Below, piece by piece: positions 1-10,353 of a DNA stretch of 64,000 nt (positions are counted from its first letter, which is position 1; the number at the start of each line of letters is the position of its first letter). Source of the DNA: Neodontobutis hainanensis (Eukaryota > Chordata > Actinopteri > Gobiiformes > Odontobutidae); NCBI GenBank assembly GCA_024349245.1, contig JALDNG010003520.1:1-64000 (forward strand), given 5' to 3'. The notes below the pieces were generated by a model. That model saw nothing but the letters and a program-made list of their open reading frames with translations. It ran no database searches and had not been told where the DNA came from. The position numbers and the translations under genes were made by a program.

Positions 1-455
1 GTTTGAACCAGACTGTAAACATGTTTTTACACCCGTAAAGTTGCCATTGGGTTTCTCCTTATATTTCCGCTTTTGGAGCCTGCCCTCTGGTGGACGGCGG
101 TATATTGCCGTATTTTGAGGTATTTTGACGTATGACGGCGCCCTTACGCAGGGACCGTTTAGGAGGTTCCATCTGAGACGCAGCTGTCTAAGTAGCATCC
201 ATTGATGGTATAAGGGATGGACATAGCAAGCCCACTTCCGGGTCTGTGCCTAATAGGAAGTAGGGGTTGGCTCCATCAAGCATGACCCCCATTGACATCC
301 ATTGAAAAATCGGCGGCAATTACGAAGTGACTATCTTTGTCACAGTCATTATTCTAACGCTGTCGCCTTTCTTTAAACACATTCTTATTATTCCCATAAT
401 CGCTATATTGATATTTGTCACATAACTCATAATATTAACAAAAATGATTATGTGA
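1..455. other. Unassigned non-coding stretch
   Basis: No credible reading frame and no terminal repeats that I can pair are present. A short run with repeated 'gtattttgacgtat'-like words lies near 100-135. It may be the far flank of the copia relic that follows, but nothing in the sequence proves that. Confidence 0.4.
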
Positions 456-459
456 ATGT

Positions 460-1330
460 CTCCTTTCTTGAAAGATATTGTTGCTCCTCCGCTTGTGGCT
501 CTTGTGACTAAAAGATGTCATGTAGATATGAGGGCATATGCAGAACATCTCGTAATTGAGTTCTGTGCTCTTGTCCATTGTTGTCCAGTAGATGTATCAT
601 TGCTGTTCCTCTTCCTTGAGCAATTTCACTGTATCTGGTCCCATCAGTTCTACTGAGTGAGTCTCTGGTTGGAATGTGTCATCAAAGCTTGTAATTTTTT
701 TGGTTGTCTATGATGTGAGGTGTTGCTCTTGCATCTACCATAATGCTTTCCATTTTCACTTTGCATGTTGAACTCTAAACCTTGGCATGTTTAGCTTTGA
801 AAAGGTAGTCACTAATTTTCTCCTCTGTGACTTTTCTGGTATTGTCCTGTTTAACTTTCTTTTACACAAGGACTTTTGGTGTTTGTTGCTTTTGCAGAAG
901 TTGCACCATACTTTTGGGTAAATTTTTTGTCTTATGATCTTTTATTCCACACTTGAAGCATGTCACATTACTATCTTCACCTTTCCGTTGTAGTTGGTTC
1001 ACCTCTTGATGACATTTCTATCTTGCTTTGCACACGTTTTCATTACATTGTCTGTAGACTCAGCAGTATTAATTTTCTCTGACTCTTCATATTTTTGTAA
1101 TCTTCTTTTAAAGTCTGGAAACACAGTCTTCATTTTAAGTAATACGTATGGCTACTAAAGACTTATAAGAGTCAGGTAAACTGCCAAGCATCATGGCTAT
1201 GATTAAATCATCACTTGTAGTCTAACAGTCATCTTGTAGAGCTGTAATGAGTTTCTCTGCTCTAATGTCTGATAGTCTGTAGTTGACTTGGTCTCTGCCT
1301 TCCATAGCTTTGTCAAAGACGTAATGCCTT
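460..1330 (-). pseudogene. Ty1/copia gag-protease relic
   Basis: Read on the minus strand, this stretch decodes in pieces into a copia-type polyprotein. Near 1140-1280 it gives a gag segment with the family phrase MLGSLPDSYKSLVA. Near 925-970 it gives a decayed zinc knuckle, CFKCGIKDH, whose final cysteine is lost. Near 460-760 it gives a protease region where the DSGA motif reads DARA, followed by the GRG...LRDVLHMPSY strand pattern of copia proteases. Stops and frameshifts occur throughout, and no LTRs, integrase or RT are visible, so this is an old truncated copy. Copia elements are uncommon in vertebrates but known from fish. The family call rests on motif order rather than a search. Confidence 0.6.
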
Positions 1331-1510
1331 TCTGTATGTAGCTTCATGTCTTATGAGCGACAAGGTTTTGTTCGCTGTCCGTCTGGGTGTCTGGGCCCGT
1401 AACCTGTTATGGTTTAAGACATTTTTAGTAAACAACAGGAAAAGAAAAAGAACAGGACATTTTGCCATAATAAAAGCCAGAAACACACAGTAAGTAGGAG
1501 TGCCACACTC

Positions 1511-1534
1511 AACAGGTATTATCAGAGTGCAATG
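1511..1534 (+). pseudogene. Penelope-like element, left part of GIY-YIG domain
   Basis: These bases carry the upstream side of the GIY-YIG endonuclease codons (…SEC). If ERV-1 and one copy of its AATG duplication are removed, the frame runs on into the YVGETKQ motif at 10783. The Penelope-like element was therefore the target of the ERV-1 insertion. An in-frame stop lies just upstream near 1500, and the RT part of the element is not recognisable in the window. Confidence 0.7.
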
Positions 1535-1756
1535 TGTAATGGGAAAATGATATTTTCCTCTTTCACATGCTCTGTGCTGTCCTTGACCGCAGCAGAATGA
1601 TATGTGCACCACCTGTGCTACTGTTTTCAAACTGATACAATTGTCTTATACAGAGACAACTCTGTTTTCTGGGAAAACCAGTAAAATGCTGATTCATGTT
1701 AGACGGCTCACTCTCTCAGAGCCAGTGTTTCATTTTCTTATCTGCTGTGATTTCAG

Positions 1757-1763
1757 TATAAAT
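1757..1763 (+). promoter_or_regulatory. TATA-like box of ERV-1 LTR
   Basis: TATAAAT lies 126 bp upstream of the LTR AATAAA. This is the expected U3/R arrangement, so transcription would start near 1785-1795. The same site recurs in the 3' LTR. Confidence 0.55.
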
Positions 1764-1882
1764 TCTAAGCCCGCCTAGTTAACATTGGGACTGTTCATGC
1801 AACTCTGTACACAGACAGATTTGTATTTTCCATTCCTCCTTTTGCAAAAGATGTCTCTGAATTCTTTTTTCCTTTTTCCTTA

Positions 1883-1888
1883 AATAAA
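1883..1888 (+). promoter_or_regulatory. LTR polyadenylation signal AATAAA
   Basis: AATAAA sits about 70 bp before the LTR end, consistent with an R/U5 boundary shortly downstream. It is present at the same place in the 3' LTR. Confidence 0.6.
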
Positions 1889-1962
1889 TCACCAAAAGAC
1901 ATATGTTGTTTTCTCTCAAACTTATTCCACAATAATATATTTATTTTTTCAACCACAATTCT

Positions 1963-1980
1963 TGGTGTCAGAAGTGGGAT
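1963..1980 (+). promoter_or_regulatory. Primer-binding site, probably tRNA-Leu
   Basis: TGGTGTCAGAAGTGGGAT starts five bases after the 5' LTR. It begins with the TGG that pairs with the CCA tail of a tRNA. The rest resembles the complement of a leucine tRNA 3' end. The amino-acid assignment is from memory and should be tested against the host tRNA set. Confidence 0.65.
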
Positions 1981-2218
1981 CAAGATTGACGGCTGGACCC
2001 GGCTGAAGGACAAGGGTGTGGCCAACCAGACCGCTCCAAGAGGTCTCCTCTTCCCCAAATTTTTCTGGACGGGAGGATTGTCCGATGCCGACCCTCCAAT
2101 CGTCATCTCTCGATCCAACGTACTCAAATAACCTCCAAACGGTAAAATTATTACAAATTTATTAAATTAAGAGAAAACATTTTGTAACAGTGTCTAAAGG
2201 TGATTTTTGACTGTAACA

Positions 2219-2645
2219 AAGCCTAGACCAGGAATGGTCTATTGTTATTACCATAAGTCAGGATTGACTGAGCAGGATTGCCATAAAATGTGTAATAATA
2301 ATTTCTGAATAGCTTTTGTGAAAAGTTTTTTCTTTTGTTTTATGTCTGGACTGGATTGTCCTAATCTGAAAACCGAGACCGGATGGTCCTAAAATTATTA
2401 ATACGGCTGGATTGCCACATAATAATTTTAAAAGGTTTTGTATCTGTATTAGAAACCCTGACTGGGAAGGTCTATTATTGTTGATTTGAGTCTGGATTGA
2501 CTGAGCAGGATTGCCATTCGACAGTAATTTCTGAAAGGGTTTTCTAGAAGCCCTGACCTGAACGGTCTATTGTTATTACCATAAGTCAGGATTGACTGAG
2601 CAGGATTGCCGTAAAATGAGTAATAATAATTTCTGAAAGGGTTTT
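2219..2645 (+). repeat. Three imperfect ~90-bp repeats in ERV-1 leader
   Basis: Units near 2219-2310, 2453-2545 and 2551-2645 share the core 'ggattgactgagcaggattg' preceded by a 'ggtctatt' block and followed by 'taatttctgaa'. They lie between the primer-binding site and gag, where packaging or translation elements usually sit. No function can be read from the sequence. Confidence 0.7.
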
Positions 2646-2780
2646 TAGTTGTTTTTAGTTGTTTTTAGTTGTTTTTAGTTGTTTTTAGTTGTTTTTAGTT
2701 GTTTTTAGTTGTTTTTAGTTGTTTTTAGTTGTTTTTAGTTGGTTTTAGTTGTTTTTAGTTGTTTTTAGTTGTTTTTAGTT
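2641..2780 (+). repeat. 14-copy decamer array GTTTTTAGTT
   Basis: Fourteen contiguous units of GTTTTTAGTT are present, with one unit carrying a T-to-G change. They are followed by decayed units to about 2830. The array is immediately upstream of gag in the ERV-1 leader and is likely to vary in length between copies. Confidence 0.95.
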
Positions 2781-2905
2781 TTTGTTAGTCTTGTGTTGTT
2801 GTTTTGTGTTGTTTTTGTTAGTTTGTGTTGGTTTTAGTAGTTCTAAAGTTTCTCTATAATCTGTCTGAACCTTATATACTGACGAGTATTTAATTAATCT
2901 GAAAT

Positions 2906-4655
2906 ATGGGATCCAATACAAGTAAAAACAGTCCTGCAAAGGACTTCTGTGAATTCAATGTGATGTATATGATAGAAACCTGGCCAGGGAGTTGTGATAA
3001 AATGGATGAATGGAAGTTGTATGGTTTTAATGGACGAATGAGTGAAAGTAGTTTGACTGCTTTACGCAATAGAATACAAGATGCAGAAAAGAGACTTATG
3101 TCCAAAAATCAGTAAACCCAAGCAAATAAAGGAGATTAAAAGACATTATGAATGTTTAGAGATGTGGGAAAAAGCAGCTGAAGCAAAGAAACAGACAGAA
3201 AAAGAAAATAGGGAAAGAAATTTAAAACACTTAGATACAGTAAAGGGGCCATTTCAAAGCATAGGTAATAAAGCAACTGATAACATAACTAATGCGATGT
3301 CCTCTTGTTTTCCGAGTCTGACCCAGCCTGTTGGTCCGGCACTCATGAGTGAAGACGATGACCAGACCTACGTCACCGCTCTCGCTGCTGCACATCTCCA
3401 CAGTGAAGAAAAGGGAGGGCTCCAGAGGCAGAGACAAGCGGCTCAGACACATGCAGCTTCTGCAACAGCTGCTCAACTGTACCCAGATCTGACCACCCAG
3501 GCTGAAACAAACACCCTGATGAACACTGGACTGTCAAGTCCTGTCACCAAACCTCCTCCATATGACTCTGGCACCAGTTCTAAGAACTCTAACAACCCCT
3601 TCACAACTGAACTTTCATCAGACAAATCTTTCTCCTTCCTGTCCCCGTCTCACGAGAAGCAAGACACCTTATGGGGCTGTGTTTCAAGCTCCTATGATTG
3701 AATTTCCAAATCCAGCTCCACCACCACCAGCCCCAGACAATGAAACTGAAGTACAACGCCAAAGACGACTGGCTGAACACCCCGCGTCTGTGCTTATGTA
3801 TCGCTCACCAGACCCCTCAAGATGGACTCAATTAATCAAAGACAATATACCTCCTATTAACAGAGGAGGCGCCACAGTGGGCCAAAAATTCAAACTGTTC
3901 TGTCAAGTGCACAGGCCCACCGGTGCAGAAATCCCTGGTATTCTGAGAACTATCTGCAACTTAGAAGATTACTCAAAAATTCAAGCAGCGGTTGAAGACC
4001 GTGACGGCATGAATTCTCTTCCCACAATCCAATAGGACGACAACACTGACTATGCCAGATACGTGAACGCCATTGTCACCGCTCTGACCCAGCAGTTCCC
4101 AGCCCGCATGGACATGAACGCGTTTTGATGTCACTAAGACGTGGAGAAGATGAATCAGTCATGTCTTTTGCCGCTAGAGCACGCCAACATTGCATTCAAC
4201 ACAGCGGCCAGGCTGCCACTGCCTGGACAGCTGAACACACCAGTACATTTGAAGAACTGTTCAAAATGATGTTAAAAACGGCCTTGGAAAAGACATTGTT
4301 AAAATTATGACAGACAAAATGGTGGGCTCATGGGACACAAACCGTGTCCAAGAAATTCTCCGCTACGCCCAGGACGCAGAAACCAGATGTGCCAATAAAA
4401 AGAAAAGTGGATGCAAAATTGGTCTCCACTTTTGCAAAAATGACCTTTGCCCAACCATCACATTTCAACAGAGGCAGAGGGCGACTGAGAGGAAGAGGTC
4501 GTGGACGTCCAGACAGAGACGAGGTTGAGCGACGCAGAAAGTCTCAACTGTGTTTCATTTGCGCTGAACCAGGCCACTGGGCTGACAACTGTCCCAAGAA
4601 AAGAAGAGACCGAGCTGACCAACGCCCTGACACTGCTCTGAGTGACCCCAACTGA
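2906..4655 (+). pseudogene. gag: ERV-1 gag (matrix, capsid, nucleocapsid), frameshifted
   Basis: Gag would form the particle core at the membrane. The start ATG at 2906 gives MGSNTSK, a good N-myristoylation signal (Gly2, Ser6). The frame then changes near 3105 and near 3665, where a proline-rich stretch begins. It hits TAG at 4033-4035 and a TGA near 4126, and is restored from about 4125. The last part, from 4344, has an Arg/Gly-rich run (GRGRLRGRGRGR) and one zinc knuckle, CFICAEPGHWADNC (CX2CX4HX4C), as in gamma-type nucleocapsids. The gene ends at TGA 4653-4655, with pro-pol continuing in the same frame. This copy cannot make full-length Gag as written. Confidence 0.85.
4653..4655 (+). 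promoter_or_regulatory. In-frame gag-pol stop (TGA), likely readthrough site
   Basis: The gag frame ends ...DPN-TGA-CTG. The protease frame continues in the same phase without another stop until 5633. Gag and Pol in one frame separated by one stop is the gamma/epsilonretroviral arrangement, where ribosomes read through the stop at low frequency. No pseudoknot was tested. Confidence 0.55.
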
Positions 4656-5633
4656 CTGGCTGGTGATGATGAGGAACCGAGGGACTTCGCCTCGCAAAAT
4701 GAGATGAGTATAACACACGAAAAGGACACCACACCTGTCACTGACGATGCACACAACACCGCACCGCTCACAAGCAATGAAGACGCGCTTGCAACTGATC
4801 CACTGCTTGCTTTAGTGACAGAAACCATTAAGAAACTTGAAATGACAAAAAAAGCTGAAATGTTTAAAGGTACCTATGCTAAGTTAACAACATCGGTGTG
4901 TGAAAAATTACCGGTAATAAGATGTGACATCAATGGAAAAACTCTGTCATTTATGGTTGACTCTGGGGCCACAAAATTTCTGATCAGAAAAGACCAAATT
5001 CAAACTGCATTAAATGGCAAAACAACTCACTCCATTAGTGCGAGTGGACAGATTGTTAAAGAACCATTCACAAAACCTCTATCTGTAATCTGGCATTTAC
5101 CTGATCCATCAGTGTCCACTACACACAGCTTTCTGTTGTCTGAGTTGTGTCCAGTGAATCTAATAGGTCGTGACCTAATGTGCGCACTAGGAATTACCTT
5201 GTCTGCAGACGAAAATGGTATCAAAATAAAACAAACCAAATCTGAATATTGCTTTATAAAATGTGAAGTGATCACTCCATTGTATGTGTATCAGTGGAAA
5301 TTGGACCATCTGCTGACTCCAAATTTGTTACACAAAGCTAAACAATACATGAGCTCATCCTCTGAATTCATGAAGGCAAATGCACTACATGTTACAGCGC
5401 ATGTCTCCATGGGTCCAGATGAACAGTATGAAGAAAGCTGGTACCGACAAACTACTGACCGACTCATTCTGAATGGACTGTACTTTAACCAAGATTTTTG
5501 CGCTTATAATGTTCCATTACCTCACAAACTGTCAAAGTTCTTCAAAATCCAAAACTCAGCCCCGCATGTCTCAATAGCCAAACCACATAACAAACAATGG
5601 CGTGATGTTGGTCTTTTATGGCAAAATGTTTAA
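4656..5633 (+). pseudogene. pro: ERV-1 protease and start of RT
   Basis: This is the retroviral aspartic protease that would cut Gag-Pol. The flap and catalytic region reads SFMVDSGATKFLI near 4950-4985, with the canonical D-S-G-A. The second characteristic strand, NLIGRDLMCALGI, lies near 5158-5195. An acidic linker joins it to the preceding readthrough stop. Downstream, the N-terminal part of RT follows in the same open frame up to 5633, where the frame changes. The protease itself appears uninterrupted, unlike most of this provirus. Confidence 0.85.
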
Positions 5634-6901
5634 AAGCTACAGACTGGAAACAAGACCCAGATAATCCAGACATTTACCACTCTCACAAACTTGACACATG
5701 CTATGTGCCATTCACTGCAGGAGTCAATTGTAACCGCTCCTGCTACCTTCTTCCTCAAAATGACTCCACCCCATCTTCCTGTCACACACTTGCAAACGTC
5801 GATGCTCAGCCTCTCACACCCAGTGATGTGTCTCCACTGTTAACACAGTTACCAGACTCATTGTGGGCCAAACACAAATATGATGTAGGTTTAATTAAAA
5901 ACTGTAAACCTCTCCAACTAACTCCAAAGTCCGAATACAGACCAAAAGCACGTCAATATCCTCTGAAGCCTGAAGCTGAACAGGGGATAAAACCAGTCTT
6001 TGACTCTCTGCTGAAAGCAGGTGTAATTGTTGAGTGCTCTGACTCTCCCTGCCGTACTCCAATTTTCCCTGTAAAAAGATCAGACCACAGGAAATGCCCA
6101 CTGAGTGGCGTTTTGTCCAAGACCTGCGTGCTGTGAACGGCTATTCACTCTCCAGCACCAATCTGTCCCAATCCATACACCATCATGTCACAAATTCCAA
6201 CAACTTCAAAATGGTTCTCTGTGGTTGACGTTTCAAATGCTTTTTTCTCTGTACCTGTCCATCCAGACTCCCAGTTTTGGTTTGCCTTTGAATTTGCAGG
6301 AAAACTCTATTCCTGGTCTCGAATGCCACAAGGCCTAAATTGCGCTCCTAGTGTTTACTGTCAGGCATTACGTGACAGTCTATCTCATTTGACACTTCAA
6401 CACTCTGCCATTTTGCAGTACGTTGATGATATCATGCTCTGTTCAGACACGAAGGAGCAGTGTGAGACTGACACACTGCTTCTATTAAATCACCTAGCTG
6501 AGCAGGGCCACAAGGTTTCACTTTCTAAAATTCAGTTTGTAAAACAGAAAGTTCAGTTTCTTGGTCATGTCATCACTCACTCACAAAAAAGCATTACTAC
6601 AGACAGGGTGACAGCCATTGCCAACTTCCCAAAACCTTTGACTAAGAAACAAATGCTGTCTTTCCTTGGCATGTGCTCTTACTGCAGAACTTTTATTCCA
6701 AATTACTCTACTGTAGAACGCCCACTACGTGATCTTACTCTGAAAAAAGACATGACACTTCACTCCAAACTCACATGGACATCTGAGGCTGACTCTGCAT
6801 TTACTCATTTGAAACTGCTACTACAGACAGCCCCTGCATTGGCATTGCCAAACCCTGACAAGCCTTTTTCCAATTTGTTGATGAACGTGATGGTTGTATG
6901 A
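5618..6901 (+). pseudogene. pol: ERV-1 reverse transcriptase, frameshifted
   Basis: This region encodes the RNA-dependent DNA polymerase. Recognisable in order are the N-terminal fingers (YRPKARQYPL near 5935), the VQDLRAVN region near 6115, WFSVVDVSNAFFSVPV near 6210 with the first catalytic Asp, MPQGLNCAPS near 6325, and the active site YVDDIML at 6418-6438. The thumb and connection segments follow to 6901. The frame is broken between 6085 and 6185 and again near 6895. The motif spellings are closer to gamma-type retroviruses than to the gypsy elements elsewhere in the window. Confidence 0.88.
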
Positions 6902-7800
6902 ATTCTGTTCTCGCCCAAAAACAGGGACAGCTGCTGAAGCCTGTGGGTTACTTCTCGACACACCTTGATCCTGTTGCTAGAGGCCACCCATCATGTCTCC
7001 GTGCTTTAGCAGCCTGTGAAGCAGCAATAATTGCCTCTCGCCCCTATGTAGGCTACAGTCATCTCACCCTTTTGCTCCACATGCTGTCTCCAACATTCTG
7101 ACTGAACAAAAGACAGCTCACTTGACCCCTGCTCGTCAGCTACGTTACAACACCACTCTTCTGAACCTACCGAATGTTGAGGTTAAACGTTGTAACACTC
7201 TCAACCCAGCTACACTCCTGCCTCTCCCAGAGGAGGGAGAACCTCACTGTTGTCTCTCTGAACTTGACCTTATCTGTCTGCCAAGACTTGATTTGACTGA
7301 CACTCCTCTTTCTAATCCTGAACTCATTTTTATGTAGATGGTTCAGCTTCCAAGGACCCAACCACCGGTACTGCACACGTTGGATATGCAGTTGTGGATG
7401 ATCATGCAACAGTGACGTCATCTCCTCTCAGTCCTCGGTTATCAGCGCAAGCAGCAGAACTAATTGCTCTGACCAAAGCCTGTCAATTGGCATCTGGTAA
7501 AACAGTTAACATTTACACAGACAGTCAATATGCATTTGGTGTTCTACACAACCACGCAGCACTTTGGCGCCACAGAAAATTCCTCAAATCTGATGGCAAA
7601 CCCATTTCACACAAAGATTTGATTTCTGATCTTTTAGATGCAGTGCTACTCCCATCCGCCGTGGCAGTATGTAAGTGTTCTGCACATACCTCTGCCAAAG
7701 ACACAGTCTCTCTAGGTAATGCACGAGCAGACGCAGCTGCAAAAGCAGCGTCACTCACATCCTACGTTGTTACATTACTCTCCCAGACAACGGATCAAAC
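6898..7800 (+). pseudogene. pol: ERV-1 RNase H, frameshifted
   Basis: This domain would degrade the RNA of RNA:DNA hybrids. The connection segment at 6898-7101 ends in a frame break, and a second break lies near 7320. The RNase H core then reads FYVDGSA (first Asp) at 7329, QAAELIALTKA (Glu) near 7455, IYTDSQYAF (Asp) near 7512, and the C-terminal Asp in GNARADAAAKAA near 7715. All four metal-binding residues are still spelled, so damage is limited to the frame changes. Confidence 0.85.
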
Positions 7801-8993
7801 TTGCACTCACTCTGACATTGTTTCACTCTCTGATTTGGCTCGCATTTCCACTCCAGCAGACAAAGCTGCTTGGAAAAAGAAAAACTGTACAAACACAAAT
7901 GGTGTATGGATGGGCCCTAATGGCAATCCATGTCTTCCTCAAGCCCTCTTCCTGCCTTTTGCAAAATTGTTACATGGCGTTGACCATGTATCAAAGGAGG
8001 GAATGAGAAAAGACCTTCAAAGACATTGGTTTACTGTGGGTTTAACAAATTTGCTGAAGATTTTTGCTCAAAATGCTTCATCTGCTTAACCAGCAATTCT
8101 AAAGGTAACTCCTACAACAAAACAGATGTTGGAGGTCACAAACCCACCTCCAGGCCTTTTGGCCACATTCAAATGGACTTCATTGAGTTAACACCCTGCG
8201 AAGGTAAGAAATACTGTCTTGTAATAGTTGACATGTTTTCAAAGTGGGTAGAAGCATTCCCAACAAAACACTGCACTGCTGACACAGTAGCAAAAATCCT
8301 CTTAAGCGAAATTATTCCTCGCTGGGGACTTCCGAATCTAATTACGAGTGATAATGGTACTCATTTTGTAAATGACATTTTGAAAACACTGAGTGAACAC
8401 CTTAAATTTGACCTGAAAACTCATTGCTCCTACCATCCAGCTTCTGGAGGAGCTGTAGAAAGAGAAAATGGCACTCTGAAACGCAAATTGGCAAAAATAT
8501 CTGAATCAACAGGTAAAACCTGGGTAAAATGTCTGCCTATTGCTTTGATGTACCTGAGGATGAGAGTGCGCTAAATAACCTTTCTCCCTTTGAGATAGTG
8601 TTTGGACTACCTCCTGGAATTGGGTTTGGACCCCCATCTAAACCTGCAGCACTGGCCGATAGTACTCTGCCAGACCCAATGATTTCTTATTGTATTTCAC
8701 TCTCTAATGTTCTCTCTGATATTAGATCTCAGGTGCTTGATTCCCTGCCCAAACCGGCCACCCACCAGTTCCACAAACTCCAGCCTGGCGACTACATCCT
8801 GGTGAGAAACCTGAGGAAGCGCAGCTGGAGAGACAAACCCTGGTGTGGACCCTATCAGATCCTGCTCACGACCCACACGGCTGTGAAGGTCGCAGAAAGA
8901 GCCCCTTGGATCCATGCACAACACTGCAAGAAGATTCCTCCACCTGACCAGCTCGTCAACTGCTCCCCCACTGTCAAAGAGGGGACCCAGTGA
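7801..8993 (+). pseudogene. pol: ERV-1 integrase, frameshifted
   Basis: This enzyme inserts viral DNA into the host genome. The N-terminal zinc-binding His residues are near 7975-8035 and the Cys pair (CSKCFIC) near 8065-8085, with a frame change between them. The catalytic core has the D-D-E triad in HIQMDFIE (about 8165), SDNGTHF (about 8348) and AVERENG (about 8455). The C-terminal domain from 8529 contains GDYILVRN and WCGPYQILLTTHTAVKV, the gamma-type GPY module. A one-base frame change near 8560 separates core and tail. The gene ends at TGA 8991-8993. Confidence 0.88.
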
Positions 8994-9419
8994 ATGATCA
9001 CAAAAGTAAGAGGCTTGTCCCGAGAACAAGCTCCTACGTGGGAGATCTGAGGTGAGACCTTAGCTCTACCTCCACCGTTGACAACGTGGGAAGACTGGGG
9101 TGAGATTTTCGCTCACCTCCTCCGCTGAAACTGCTCTGGTAAACGCAGTTCAACGTTGAGACCAGTGCCGAGAGCTGGTCCCACCTACAATCAAGTTTAT
9201 GAAAGACTCTGTACCACCTGAAGAAATAGAGCTGACCGTTTTCAGCAAATTCAACAGCGCAACTATAACATGTGACACACTCATCTGTCCCACAGTTCCT
9301 CACATCACTGATAACCAGTTTTATACTGACAAATATATATGTATACATTTTTTTTTTGGGTTCTTTATTGCATATAAAATTGCTCTAATGATTAATTTTT
9401 GAAGATTTATTAAATAATA

Positions 9420-9453
<34 letters not shown>

Positions 9454-9566
9454 TAATAATCATTACATACTCATGCATGTTAATGTTATGATAACTGCTT
9501 AATTTTATTTTATTTGTTTCTATCATTTTATTATTGCTATTATTGAACAGATCTTTGAACATTAAA
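8994..9566 (+). other. ERV-1 region where env is lost; contains (AAT)n
   Basis: Between the integrase stop and the surviving env tail there are only about 570 bp, far too short for SU plus the TM ectodomain. A 67-codon frame at 9199-9402 shows no recognisable domain. An AAT trinucleotide run at about 9412-9452 may mark the deletion scar. No furin site or fusion peptide is present. Confidence 0.6.
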
Positions 9567-9704
9567 ATGGACGGTGTTTGGAAAACATGGTTAACTAAAC
9601 TCGCAGGCCTACTTTTAGTGGCTATTATCCTTCTTTTCCTTGTCTCCTGCTGCATTATCCCGCTCATCCGAAGATTAGTGACTTCTCTTTTAACCTGCAA
9701 CTAG
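9567..9704 (+). pseudogene. env: ERV-1 env remnant: TM anchor and cytoplasmic tail
   Basis: A 45-codon frame encodes a hydrophobic span (LAGLLLVAIILLFLVS) followed by a Cys-Cys pair, IIP and Arg-Arg. This is the juxtamembrane layout of gammaretroviral-type TM subunits, where the cysteines are palmitoylated. It ends at TAG 9702-9704. The rest of env is gone, so the fragment has no fusion function and is best read as the 3' edge of a large internal deletion. Confidence 0.7.
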
Positions 9705-10340
9705 CTAAACTCTATGTTGAATTGCCTCAACATGACAAAGACCACAACCCAGACACCTCTGCTCTTGATTGTGATTCTGTTAATTCTGTTTTATTTGCTC
9801 ATCTATTTGAAGAAGACTAAGTATGACTAAGTATGTTCCTATGTCTGTGTAATCCACATGTAATTTTCTTTTGAAATAGTAATTGTGAAATATAGTCACC
9901 AAAGCAATCACAGCTAATCAACTTTTGAACCTGATAATTTTAATTTTTGTTATTTTAGACACGCTAAGGCTAAAATTGTGGACTTACATGTGGTGTTTTT
10001 AATTTTTTTCACTAATGCTTTCTTTGAGGTAAAGTCTTAAATGACTTGAAGGTTTTTAAGTTTTCCAAACTGATTTGTTTTGTGAATATTTTTCATCTAA
10101 TGCTTATGTTTAACCCTAGTGAGTTACGCCGCCTGTGAGGGAGGGGCTGTGGTGTTCTTTTCCCAGCGTTAGGTCAGCTACTGATGGTATGAAATGTTTC
10201 TACTTGATTTAGTCAGCCCTCGGCTGGGTTTTTCGGCACCACAAACTGTAGTACAACTCACAAAGTTAAGGTTAATTTGATTTATGTTTTGTAACCTAAT
10301 TGAGTTCTGATTGATTTTGGTTGATCAATTGTGTTTGATC
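9705..10340 (+). other. ERV-1 3' non-coding region
   Basis: AT-rich sequence without a supported frame lies between the env tail and the polypurine tract. Part of it, around 10125-10240, is GC-richer and contains 'gagggaggggctgtgg'. No export element or splice site can be assigned. Confidence 0.5.
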
Positions 10341-10353
10341 AAAAGGAGGGAAT
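10341..10353 (+). promoter_or_regulatory. ERV-1 polypurine tract
   Basis: AAAAGGAGGGAAT immediately precedes the 3' LTR. It is a purine run of the kind that primes plus-strand DNA synthesis. Confidence 0.85.

Larger units (their letters stand above)
1535..1957 (+). repeat. ERV-1 5' LTR
   Basis: This 423-bp terminal repeat begins TGTAATGG and ends ACCACA. It matches 10354-10776 along its length with one difference that I can see (acatatg here, acatctg in the 3' copy). It contains a TATA-like TATAAAT at 1757 and an AATAAA at 1883. It follows the target duplication AATG directly. Confidence 0.96.

Noticed and set aside
1313..2127. Minus-strand open frames across the ERV-1 5' LTR
   Set aside because: They are antisense to the LTR and have no recognisable domain.
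2641..2780. Regular short repeats resembling a CRISPR array
   Set aside because: The units are directly contiguous with no spacers and lie in a retroviral leader of a eukaryotic genome. It is a minisatellite.
9199..9402. A 67-codon frame after ERV-1 integrase as an env start
   Set aside because: It has no signal peptide, no cysteine pattern and no overlap typical of env. It ends in AT-rich sequence.
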